64,000 nt of DNA from Leisingera sp. NJS204 (GTDB taxonomy: Bacteria; Pseudomonadota; Alphaproteobacteria; Rhodobacterales; Rhodobacteraceae). The translations under genes and the position numbers were made by a program. This document shows, one piece after another, positions 17,976 through 25,374 of this stretch. The stretch covers positions 1 to 64,000 of the forward strand of contig NZ_CP035420.1 in the NCBI RefSeq assembly GCF_004123675.1, given 5' to 3'. A model generated the notes under the pieces. It ran no database searches. It was not told where the DNA came from and saw only the letters and a program-made list of their open reading frames with translations. Numbering within the stretch: the stretch's first letter is position 1; each line of letters opens with the position of its first letter.

Positions 17976-19217
17976 ATGAAAATCCTGTTTGTGCATCAGA
18001 ACATGCCCGGCCAGTACCGGGAGCTTGCGCCCTGGCTGGCGGCGCAAGGCGGCCATGAAATTGTCTTCCTCACCCAGCGCAAGGACGTGCAGCTGAAGGG
18101 GATCAGAACCGTCACCTACAAACCCTTCCGCAGTCCCGCCAAGGATGCCTTCGGCCTTTCCAAGGACTGGGAGGCGGCAGCGGGCGCCGGTCTGGGCGCG
18201 GCGCTGGCGGCGCGGCAGCTGCGCGATGCGGGGTTCACCCCCGACATCATCCTCGGCCACACCGGCTGGGGCGAATTGCTGTTCATCAAGGACGCCTACC
18301 CGGATGTGCCCGTCATCGGATTTTTTGAGTATTTCTACCGAACCTCCGGCGGGCTGGTGGGTTTTGATCCGGAAAATCCGGCCAACGACCAGGCCTATTT
18401 CTTTGCCGAGGCCCGCAACACGGTGCCTTATGCCAGCATCGAACTGGTTGATCAGGGCCATGTGCCCACTGCCTGGCAGCGCGACCGCTTCCCGGCCAGT
18501 TTCCACGACCGGATGTATCTGTGCCATGACGGCATCCGCACCGACAAGCTGGGACCGGACCCGGAGGCCACGGTTGGCCTGGGGCGGCTGGAGCGCCCGC
18601 TCAGCCGCGAAGACGAGGTGGTGACATATATTGCCCGCAACATGGAGCGCGCCCGCGGCTTTCACGTCATGATGCGGGCGCTGCCGCGGATCCAGGCGCA
18701 GCGCCCCAATGCGCGGGTGCTGATGATCGGCGGCAATGACACCTCATATGGCGCCGAAAGCAAACACCCCGGCGGCCTGCGCGGCGAGATGGAGGACGAG
18801 CTGGGCGATAGCGTCGACTGGAGCCGGGTGCATTTCCTCGGCAAGGTTCCCTATGACGACCTCACCCGGATCATCCAGATCAGCCGCTGCCATATCTATC
18901 TGACGATGCCCTTTGTGCTCAGCTGGTCCTTGCTGGAATCGATGGCGATGCAGGCCACGGTGGTGGCGGCGGATGTCGACCCGGTGCGCGAGGCGATCAC
19001 CCATGGCGAGACCGGCCTGCTGGTGGATTTCTTCTCGCCCGAAAAGCTCGCCGATCAGGTGGCGGACGTGCTGGCCAGCCCCGCGGATTATGCCCATATC
19101 GGCCCGGCGGCCCGCGCCCATGTGGTGGAGAAGTATGATTTTCTGACCCGCTGCCTGCCGGAGCATATCGCCCGGATCAATGCGCTCGTGCCGGAGGCAC
19201 GGAGAATCAAGGTCTAG
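17976..19217 (+). CDS. Family-4 (GT-B) glycosyltransferase
   Basis: The 413-residue protein begins MKILFVHQNMPGQYRELAPWL, an N-terminal Rossmann domain. The C-terminal nucleotide-sugar domain shows YIARNMERARGFHVMMRALP, HFLGKVPYDDL and the E-x7-E-like region SWSLLESMAMQATVVAADVDPVREAITHGETGLLVDFF, typical of retaining GT4 enzymes. The substrate is not recognisable; a role in surface polysaccharide synthesis is likely. The last nine codons are the first unit of a 27-bp tandem repeat that continues in frame beyond the TAG stop, suggesting the tail has been cut short by a nonsense codon. Confidence 0.85.
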   Translation: MKILFVHQNMPGQYRELAPWLAAQGGHEIVFLTQRKDVQLKGIRTVTYKPFRSPAKDAFGLSKDWEAAAGAGLGAALAARQLRDAGFTPDIILGHTGWGELLFIKDAYPDVPVIGFFEYFYRTSGGLVGFDPENPANDQAYFFAEARNTVPYASIELVDQGHVPTAWQRDRFPASFHDRMYLCHDGIRTDKLGPDPEATVGLGRLERPLSREDEVVTYIARNMERARGFHVMMRALPRIQAQRPNARVLMIGGNDTSYGAESKHPGGLRGEMEDELGDSVDWSRVHFLGKVPYDDLTRIIQISRCHIYLTMPFVLSWSLLESMAMQATVVAADVDPVREAITHGETGLLVDFFSPEKLADQVADVLASPADYAHIGPAARAHVVEKYDFLTRCLPEHIARINALVPEARRIKV

Positions 19218-19341
19218 CCGGAGGCACGGAGAAGCAAACCTGTGCCGGAGGCACGGCAGATCAAAATCCAGCCGCAGGCCGGGCGCATAAAGCCTGAGCT
19301 GCAGGCGCAGACCATGAAACCGCAGCCGGAGGCATGAAAAC
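19190..19341 (+). repeat. 27-bp degenerate tandem repeat (5.5 copies) spanning a stop codon
   Basis: Units start at 19190, 19217, 19244, 19271, 19298 and 19325, each beginning GCCGGAGGCACGG or a variant. The period of 27 is nine codons. In the frame of the upstream glycosyltransferase they read VPEARRIKV, stop, PEARRSKPV, PEARQIKIQ, PQAGRIKPE, LQAQTMKPQ, PEA, then TGA at 19335. Confidence 0.85.
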
Positions 19342-19399
19342 AGGCTCTAATACGGCCGCTTCCGGCCTGCTTAGCCCAACCGGCGCGACTGAGCGGCCC

Positions 19400-19445
19400 C
19401 CAAGGCTTTTCGAAAAGTCTTGGCAAAAGTTTTTGAAAACTTTTG
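19400..19445. terminator. Double hairpin terminator
   Basis: Two adjacent hairpins: a 24-base near-palindrome built on CCAAGGCTTTT (19400-19423) and a 22-base one built on CAAAAGTTTT (19424-19445). They lie between the plus-strand glycosyltransferase and the convergent LuxR gene and probably serve both. Confidence 0.7.
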
Positions 19446-19476
19446 CGCCCGCCCGGGGCGGTGCCGCCTGCCGCCG

Positions 19477-20166
19477 TCAGTGGCGGCGCAGGTCCGGTGC
19501 CTGCGGCGGCAGTTTCTCCGAGGCCCAAAGTGCGGCCTGGGTGCGGTTCTTGGCGCCGATCTTGCGGAAACAGGTGCGCAGATGCACTTTCACCGTGGCC
19601 TCGCAGATGCCCAGCTCATTGGCGATGCTCTTGTTGGTGGCGCCCTCGGTGAGCTTGGCCAGGATCAGCTGTTCGCGGTCCGACAGGCCATGGCCGGTAT
19701 CAGGCCCGCTATCAGGCCCGTTATTGAACCCGTTAGCGGACCCGTTGCGCCGCGGCTGCACCGTCATCCGGGCGGCAGCCTCTCCTGCTTCTGCCCCGGG
19801 CAGCACAATCCGGTAGCCGTCCTGCACCACCTGCAGCGCCGCAATCAGCGCATCGGCCGATTTGCGTTCCGGTATCACCGCCTCGGCATATTGGCTCAGC
19901 TCCGCCTGGACCTCAGGCGGGCATTGATCGCCGGTGATCAGGATCAGATAGGCCCCGCCTTTATGGGCGCGGAAGGCCCGCAGCTCCGCCTCCAGCGCCT
20001 CCCCGGCGCTATGGCTGTAGAACAGAACCAGGTCTTTTGCCGGCAGCGGCGGCAAATCCGCCAGGCTGCCGCAGCAGTGCCCGGTCTCATAGTCATGTGC
20101 TTCACAGATGGCCAGAAACATGTCCCTGAGAAGCCTGCTTTCCCCCACAATATGGACAGGCATCAT
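19477..20166 (-). CDS. LuxR-family transcriptional regulator with receiver-like N-terminus
   Basis: A 229-residue regulator. The N-terminal 120 residues look like a receiver fold (MMPVHIVGESRLLRDMFLAI), but the usual phospho-acceptor Asp after strand 3 is absent (KDLVLFYSHS), so it may be phosphorylation-independent. The C-terminal LuxR HTH is clear (LSDREQLILAKLTEGATNKSIANELGICEATVKVHL). The linker is a 12-bp DNA repeat product (PDSGPDTG). AAAGGAG precedes tandem ATGs; I took the first. It is divergent from a second LuxR gene. Regulators of this kind often control biofilm or matrix genes; no target is shown here. Confidence 0.83.
   Translation of the reverse strand: MMPVHIVGESRLLRDMFLAICEAHDYETGHCCGSLADLPPLPAKDLVLFYSHSAGEALEAELRAFRAHKGGAYLILITGDQCPPEVQAELSQYAEAVIPERKSADALIAALQVVQDGYRIVLPGAEAGEAAARMTVQPRRNGSANGFNNGPDSGPDTGHGLSDREQLILAKLTEGATNKSIANELGICEATVKVHLRTCFRKIGAKNRTQAALWASEKLPPQAPDLRRH
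19694..19753. repeat. 12-bp tandem repeat in LuxR linker
   Basis: Five units of 12 (CCGGTATCAGGC, CCGCTATCAGGC, then degenerate) encode the linker between receiver-like and HTH domains. The unit differs by one base from that in gspE. Confidence 0.8.
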
Positions 20167-20852
20167 TAAACTCCTTTACTCGTAACACCAGCCGGATCTT
20201 CATCCGGCCCCGTCCCTCCAGGAGCGCGCGTTTATGGCTGCCTGCCCCCGCAGACGGCCCTTATTGCGATGCGCTGCCGCTCCCTGGAACACAGTCCGCC
20301 CGCCTGCTGCCCACTTGGCCCCGGCGGCGCTGTGCGCCGCCGTTTCCGGATCGTGATAAAAACAGAACATGCCCGCAAAAAACCTCTTGGGCCGGGCTGC
20401 GCAGACGGGCGTCCAAACACTTCTGATGCGCATTGCTGTGGATAAACCCTAGCGAAACCAGCCGAATTTGTTAAGAAACTTCCCCTCCCGGTACAGTGCT
20501 TTCCGGCGGGGCCGTGGCGGCGGTGGCGGCGAAATCCGCCTTATAATCTTGTTTTTCCACAGCTTCTGCCAAAACCCCCTTACGCCATTGGCAGTGTCCC
20601 CAATGGGGAAACGATGTGTTTCCAAGGTAGAATTCACAATTTAAGAGAATTTTTTCCACAATCAAAACAACCCTTGGTTACTCGAATCGACCTCTTCCAC
20701 CGCAAAAAGCTACCCCCTTGGTGGTATTCTGCAGCCGCCGCCCGGCCCTGCCCGCCATCGTTCCGGCCTTTGGCGTACCCCCTCTGCCCGGTTTGACACA
20801 GCGGCCGGCGTGCTACCTTCAGGACATTCATTATGTCATGCCGGGGGGCAAC
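20167..20852. promoter_or_regulatory. AT-rich divergent intergenic region with DnaA-box-like sites
   Basis: This gene-free region of about 690 bases separates two divergent LuxR genes. It holds a GCCGGAT/ATCCGGC hairpin (20191-20208), a perfect DnaA box in reverse (TGTGGATAA, 20437-20445), two one-mismatch copies TTTTCCACA (20553-20561, 20652-20660) and a TTGACA element at 20793-20798 that may be the -35 of the right-hand gene. It is much more AT-rich than its surroundings. Short open frames inside show no protein sense. Confidence 0.6.
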
Positions 20853-21935
20853 ATGGTTATGTTGAGTGCGTCCGTTGCGCAAACGGGCAAGGTATTGTTT
20901 TCCAAGTCACTTCAAAGGCAAATCTCTTCTCTGGCACGGCTGGCCCTGGTGCAGCCGGGGCATCGCAGCGCCCCGGTTCTGACCAGCGCCGCAGGCCTGG
21001 GCGAACCCTGCCCGGACACCGCCGCGGCGGCGCTGCGGCGCCAGTTGCAGCCGGGGGCCGCCAACGGCTTCCGGCCCCGGCGCGCAGGCGGGCCCGCAGC
21101 CCAGGCCCTGGCGGCGCGGCTGCCGGACCCGGAGCTGGCGGCGGATCTCGCTGCGGGCCGCGGCTGGACCCTGTTTTCCTGCAGCTTTGAGGATGGCAGC
21201 GAGGATCTGATCGCGCTGAAACTGGAAGGCGGCCCGCATGACGCCCATTGCAGCGACATCCTGCAGGCGATCTGGCCGGTGCTGCGCGAGGACAGTCTGC
21301 GCGAGCTGGCGGGCGAGACCCAGGCGGCGGTGACCAGCGCGCTGCTGTGGACCATTTCCAAGAAAACCGACAGTGCGGTGCTGGTGCTGGATGGCGAAGG
21401 CACGCTGCTGCATTGCAATGAATCGGGGCGCGACATGCTGGATGGCGGTGCTCTGCTCAGCGACGGCAGCGGCCGCCTCAGCTGCGCCAGCCCGGGCGAG
21501 ACCGCGGGGTTTTATGCGGCGGTGGCCGAATGCGCCCGCAGCCAGCGCGGCGGCGGCAGTTCAGGCCAGCACCCGCGCGAGCTGATCCTGTTCCTGGAGG
21601 AGCGCGACAGCGGCATGCGGCTGCCGGTGTCGCTGACCCGCTACCGCTGCGCCGGCGCCGACATGCCGCTGGTGGTGGCGATCCTGCCGCGCCAGCCCGA
21701 CCGCACCCGGATCGAAATGCTGGCCCAGAAAATGGGGCTGTCGCCCTCCGAGGCGCGGGTGGCGGCGCTGATCCAGCTGGGGCTCAGCAACCGCGAGGCG
21801 GCGCATATCGCAGGCCTTAAGGAACAGACTTTCAACACCTATGCCAAGCGGGTGCTGGCCAAGCTGCAATCGGCGGGCCGCGCCGAGATGGCGCAGCGGC
21901 TGACCTGGCAGGCCTCATTGGGGAGAGCGTCATGA
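20853..21935 (+). CDS. LuxR-family transcriptional regulator with PAS-like domain
   Basis: A 360-residue protein with a central PAS-like region (SAVLVLDGEGTLLHCNESGRDML) and a C-terminal LuxR-type HTH (MGLSPSEARVAALIQLGLSNREAAHIAGLKEQTFNTYAKRVLAKL). GGGGGG lies 5 bases before ATG 20853, so I prefer this start to the in-frame ATG at 20838 or the longer frame. It overlaps the next gene as ATGA and lies upstream of the RTX/type I secretion genes, which it may regulate. The ligand is unknown. Confidence 0.82.
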   Translation: MVMLSASVAQTGKVLFSKSLQRQISSLARLALVQPGHRSAPVLTSAAGLGEPCPDTAAAALRRQLQPGAANGFRPRRAGGPAAQALAARLPDPELAADLAAGRGWTLFSCSFEDGSEDLIALKLEGGPHDAHCSDILQAIWPVLREDSLRELAGETQAAVTSALLWTISKKTDSAVLVLDGEGTLLHCNESGRDMLDGGALLSDGSGRLSCASPGETAGFYAAVAECARSQRGGGSSGQHPRELILFLEERDSGMRLPVSLTRYRCAGADMPLVVAILPRQPDRTRIEMLAQKMGLSPSEARVAALIQLGLSNREAAHIAGLKEQTFNTYAKRVLAKLQSAGRAEMAQRLTWQASLGRAS

Positions 21936-22597
21936 ACAAGCTGACGCTTGACGCACCCGTGCAGGGGCCGCCCGCCCCGGCCGGCAGCCCCCGCCCCGCC
22001 GCCGCGCAGGAACAGGACCGGCCCGCAGCGCAACAGGCCGAACCGGAACAGGCCCCGGAACAGGCCAAAGCAGAGCAAGCCGGGCCGGACACTGCTGGCA
22101 AGCCGGCCCAGCCGCCGCGGCTGAGTGCGGCAGTGCTGGCACAGATTGCCGCCGCCCTGCGCCAGGGCGGGCCCGACGGCGCGCCGCTGGCCGCACAGGC
22201 GGATCTGGTGGCCCTGCACAAGCGCATCGCCGAGATGTTCACCACTTTGAACGAGGGGCTGGGCGCGCAAGCGGCGCAAAAGGCCGCCGCCGACCGCGCC
22301 GCGCTGAGCGCCCGTATCGACCAGCTGGAGGATGCGGTGAACCGGATGGAAGGCGCGCTCAGGATCGAGTTTGAACCGGTGCTGAAATCGGCGCTGGCCG
22401 AGGCGCTGGCACAAACGGCGCCGCAGCCGCGCCGCCGCTGGCGCGGGAGGCTGGCGGCAGCGCTTCTGGCGGCGGCGGCGCTGGCGGCCGGCGCCTGGTG
22501 GCACACACCGCTGCAAGAGGCCGCGGCAGCGGCGGCGCAGATCGTGGACGGCTGGCTGGGGGGCGCGTTGGGCGGCTGGCTGGAAATGATCGGCTAA
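21932..22597 (+). CDS. Unknown membrane-anchored coiled-coil protein
   Basis: I do not recognise this 221-residue protein. It has a Pro/Gln/Ala/Glu-rich N-terminal third (repeats of EQAPEQAKAEQA), a helical coiled-coil middle (AALSARIDQLEDAVNRMEGAL), a basic stretch (PRRRWRG) and one transmembrane helix (LAAALLAAAALAAGAWW) near the C-terminus. Its ATG overlaps the stop of the LuxR gene, so the two are coupled. It could be a signalling partner of that regulator or a membrane tether; nothing shows which. Confidence 0.65.
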   Translation: MNKLTLDAPVQGPPAPAGSPRPAAAQEQDRPAAQQAEPEQAPEQAKAEQAGPDTAGKPAQPPRLSAAVLAQIAAALRQGGPDGAPLAAQADLVALHKRIAEMFTTLNEGLGAQAAQKAAADRAALSARIDQLEDAVNRMEGALRIEFEPVLKSALAEALAQTAPQPRRRWRGRLAAALLAAAALAAGAWWHTPLQEAAAAAAQIVDGWLGGALGGWLEMIG

Positions 22598-22787
22598 ATC
22601 ACTGATTTAGTCCCCATTTGGGGGCATCGCAGAGCCTGGCTTTGCGCTGCAATACACTCAGAAGGCAGCATCACGCCTTTCCCGCGCCGCCGCTGCTGCA
22701 GCCGCAGCAGACCCGGCGCAGGGGCACTGACCCCGGGCAGCAGCTGCTGCCCTGCCCCGCATAGTTTTAATGAGGAGGACGTTTACC
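22598..22787 (+). promoter_or_regulatory. Leader region of RTX gene
   Basis: 190 bases without a gene. It contains a small TCCCCATTTGGGGG hairpin near 22612 and the strong ribosome-binding site GAGGAGG at 22772-22778, 9 bases before the RTX start. The promoter of the highly GC-biased RTX gene presumably lies here, but no clear boxes are seen. Confidence 0.4.
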
Positions 22788-25220
22788 ATGGGTATCAAAG
22801 ACAGAACCCCCGACTGGGAAGTCTGCAATCCGGAATGCGACATCCGGTTCAGCGACAAGAAAACCGACCCGGACTACAATGACGGCACCACCGAAATCGG
22901 CGGCACCGACGGCAATGTGATCAACCTGAACGACCACGATGCCGGCGACAATGCCCGCGCCGGCGCCGGCGATGACGCGGTCTACGGCAATGAGCGCAAC
23001 AACCGCATCGACGGCGAAAAAGGCCAGGACTATGTCGAAGGCCAGGATGGCGACGACCTGATCGAAGGCGGCACCGGCAATGACACCCTGTTCGGCGGCA
23101 ATGCCGACGGCAAGGGCCATTACGTGCAGGTGATCACCGGCTATGAGACCAAGGTCAACCCGGACACTTGGGAAGAATACCAGGTGCCGATCTACGGCAA
23201 GAAATACATCGACGACGGCGACGACTGGATCGACGGTGAAGAAGGCTGGGATTACATCGACGGCGAAACCGGCAATGACACCCTGCTGGGCGGCGAGGAC
23301 ACCGACAGCGTCTTCGGCGGCAAGGGCGACGACCACATCTTCGGCGACGACGCCGATGGCAACTACAGCGCTTCCGACGGCGATGCCGGCGACTACCTTT
23401 ACGGTGAGCTCGGCGACGATTGCATCGACGGCGAAGGCGGCGACGACTGGATGTGGGGCGACATGGGCCAGTCCGGCGAAACCGCCCAGGACGGCCATGA
23501 CACCATGTACGGCCGCGACGGCGACGACCGGATGAACGGCCAGGGCGGCGACGACCGCATGTCAGGCGGCCTCGGCGACGACCTGGTGATCGGCGGCTCC
23601 GGCAACGACGAGATGTTCGGCGACGAACGCCAGTCGCAGAACGACGATCTTGATTTCGGCGCCGACAACGGCACCGGCAACAAGGACGAGCAGGTCGATG
23701 GCGACGACTGCATGCTGGGCGGTGACGGCAACGACACCATGGACGGCCAGGGCGGCGACGACACCATGTTCGGTGAAGACGACGACGACCTGATGCAGGG
23801 CGGCCGCGGCAATGACCTGATGGATGGCGGCGCAGGCCGCGATGACGTCAACGGCGGTGCCGGCCACGACACCATGCGCGGCGGCTCCAACAACGACGTG
23901 CTGGAAGGCGGCGCCCAGGGCGACCTGATTTTCGGCGACCGCGGCAAAAATCTCGGCGCCGATGTCAAAGGCTACAAGATCGACTGGGACTGCTGCGACG
24001 AGGACGAAGTGCCGACCCAGGCCTCGCAGGGCCATGAAGGCGACGGGCTGAAAGAAGTCGCTTCCCCGGAATGCTACACCCCGAGAGACGGCGGTGAAGA
24101 CGGCAATGACCGCATCCGCGGCGGTTCCGGCAACGACACCATGTTCGGTGAAGGCGGCAATGACGTCATCGTCGGCGGCCGCGGTGCCGACTACGGCTAT
24201 GGCGGCGACGGCAATGACCGTCTCTACGGCGGCAAGGGCGGCGATCTGCTGCACGGCAACGACGGCGACGACTGGGTCCTCGGTAATGCCGGCCATGACC
24301 GGCTTTATGGCGATGACGGCAATGACACCATCAAAGGCGGCGACGATTCCGACAAAGCCTGGGGCGGTGACGGCGACGACAAGATCTTTGGCGATAGCGG
24401 CGACGACTTCCTTTATGGCAATGACGGCGACGACAAGATCTATGGCGGCACCGGCAATGACGTGGCCCATGGCGGCGACGGCAATGACACCATCAAAGGC
24501 AACGACGGTGACGACTTCCTTGACGGCAATGACGGCAACGACAGGGTCATCGGCGGCTCCGGCAAGGATGTGCTGCAGGGCGGCGAGGGCAAAGACACCC
24601 TGGGCGGCGGAAGCGACCGTGACTGCCTCTTTGGCGAGAACGGCAACGATCTGCTCAATGGCGGCAAGGGGGCTGACTTCCTTGACGGCGGCGAGGGCGA
24701 TGACCGGCTGTTCGGCGGCAAGGGCGATTACAACGACTTCCTGAAAGGCGGCGCTGGCGATGACGACCTGACCGGCGGCGACGGCAAGGATGTCTTTATC
24801 ATCGACCTGACCTGGGATGGCGCTACCTTTGCCTCCATGGATGGCACCGACACCATCCACGACTTCGACATCGACCAGGACCACGACGTGCTTCTGTTCC
24901 GTGTCACCAATGTGGGCGGCGGCCTTGGCACCTCGGCGCAGGATGCCTTCGGCGCCCTGGACGGCGGCGGTGCCACCGTGACCGACGACGGTACCGACAC
25001 CAGCATCAGCGCTGGCGGCGCCACGGTGAACATCCTCGGCCTGACCGGCAACGAGGCACCGTTCACCTCGCTGGGACAGGACGCCATCCCGATCGGCGGC
25101 GTCGGCATCAACGCGGTGACCACCGGTGATGCGGGCTCCTATGAAGCGATCCGGGTGCTGACCTCTGACACCGGCTTTGACGACAGCTACGACAACATTT
25201 GGGGTCCCACAGCCGTCTGA
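22788..25220 (+). CDS. RTX (hemolysin-type) calcium-binding protein, type I secretion substrate
   Basis: An 810-residue acidic protein made almost wholly of RTX nonapeptides (GGxGxDxUx; for example GGDGNDRLYGGKGGDLL) that bind Ca2+ in a beta-roll after export. The C-terminus (TDTIHDFDIDQDHDVLLFRV and the following 100 residues) is the usual uncleaved type I signal region. No protease, lipase or other enzymatic domain is evident, and there is no N-terminal signal peptide. The strong GAGGAGG site supports ATG 22788. The exporter genes follow directly. I infer a secreted Ca-binding matrix or adhesion protein rather than a toxin. Confidence 0.88.
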   Translation: MGIKDRTPDWEVCNPECDIRFSDKKTDPDYNDGTTEIGGTDGNVINLNDHDAGDNARAGAGDDAVYGNERNNRIDGEKGQDYVEGQDGDDLIEGGTGNDTLFGGNADGKGHYVQVITGYETKVNPDTWEEYQVPIYGKKYIDDGDDWIDGEEGWDYIDGETGNDTLLGGEDTDSVFGGKGDDHIFGDDADGNYSASDGDAGDYLYGELGDDCIDGEGGDDWMWGDMGQSGETAQDGHDTMYGRDGDDRMNGQGGDDRMSGGLGDDLVIGGSGNDEMFGDERQSQNDDLDFGADNGTGNKDEQVDGDDCMLGGDGNDTMDGQGGDDTMFGEDDDDLMQGGRGNDLMDGGAGRDDVNGGAGHDTMRGGSNNDVLEGGAQGDLIFGDRGKNLGADVKGYKIDWDCCDEDEVPTQASQGHEGDGLKEVASPECYTPRDGGEDGNDRIRGGSGNDTMFGEGGNDVIVGGRGADYGYGGDGNDRLYGGKGGDLLHGNDGDDWVLGNAGHDRLYGDDGNDTIKGGDDSDKAWGGDGDDKIFGDSGDDFLYGNDGDDKIYGGTGNDVAHGGDGNDTIKGNDGDDFLDGNDGNDRVIGGSGKDVLQGGEGKDTLGGGSDRDCLFGENGNDLLNGGKGADFLDGGEGDDRLFGGKGDYNDFLKGGAGDDDLTGGDGKDVFIIDLTWDGATFASMDGTDTIHDFDIDQDHDVLLFRVTNVGGGLGTSAQDAFGALDGGGATVTDDGTDTSISAGGATVNILGLTGNEAPFTSLGQDAIPIGGVGINAVTTGDAGSYEAIRVLTSDTGFDDSYDNIWGPTAV

Positions 25221-25275
25221 GCCTTAGGAACGGCGGATCCGGGGGCAACCCCGGGCCCGCCCAGCCCTGGTTCAG

Positions 25276-25328
25276 GACAGCGATTTGGTCCCCGGCCAAG
25301 GATTGCATCCTTGGACCAGGGCGCTGTT
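25276..25328 (+). terminator. Long imperfect stem-loop between RTX gene and exporter
   Basis: The arms ACAGCG...GGTCC...CCAAGGAT and ATCCTTGG...GGACC..CGCTGT close on a 3-base loop at 25304-25306. It lies between the RTX stop and the ABC gene and may terminate or process the transcript, so the substrate is made in excess over its exporter. There is no long T tract. Confidence 0.55.
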
Positions 25329-25374
25329 CTCCAGATTTTATAGCTTCAATTCGTGCAGCCGGGGGGCTACGACA

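Noticed and set aside
19190-19341. 27-bp repeat as CRISPR or transposon end
   Set aside because: The repeat is contiguous, keeps codon phase with the upstream gene and has no spacers or transposase.
22767-24884. Long opposite-strand frames in the RTX gene giving Val/Ala/Ile-rich proteins
   Set aside because: The repetitive hydrophobic sequence is a mirror of the Gly-Asp RTX codons, not a real membrane protein.
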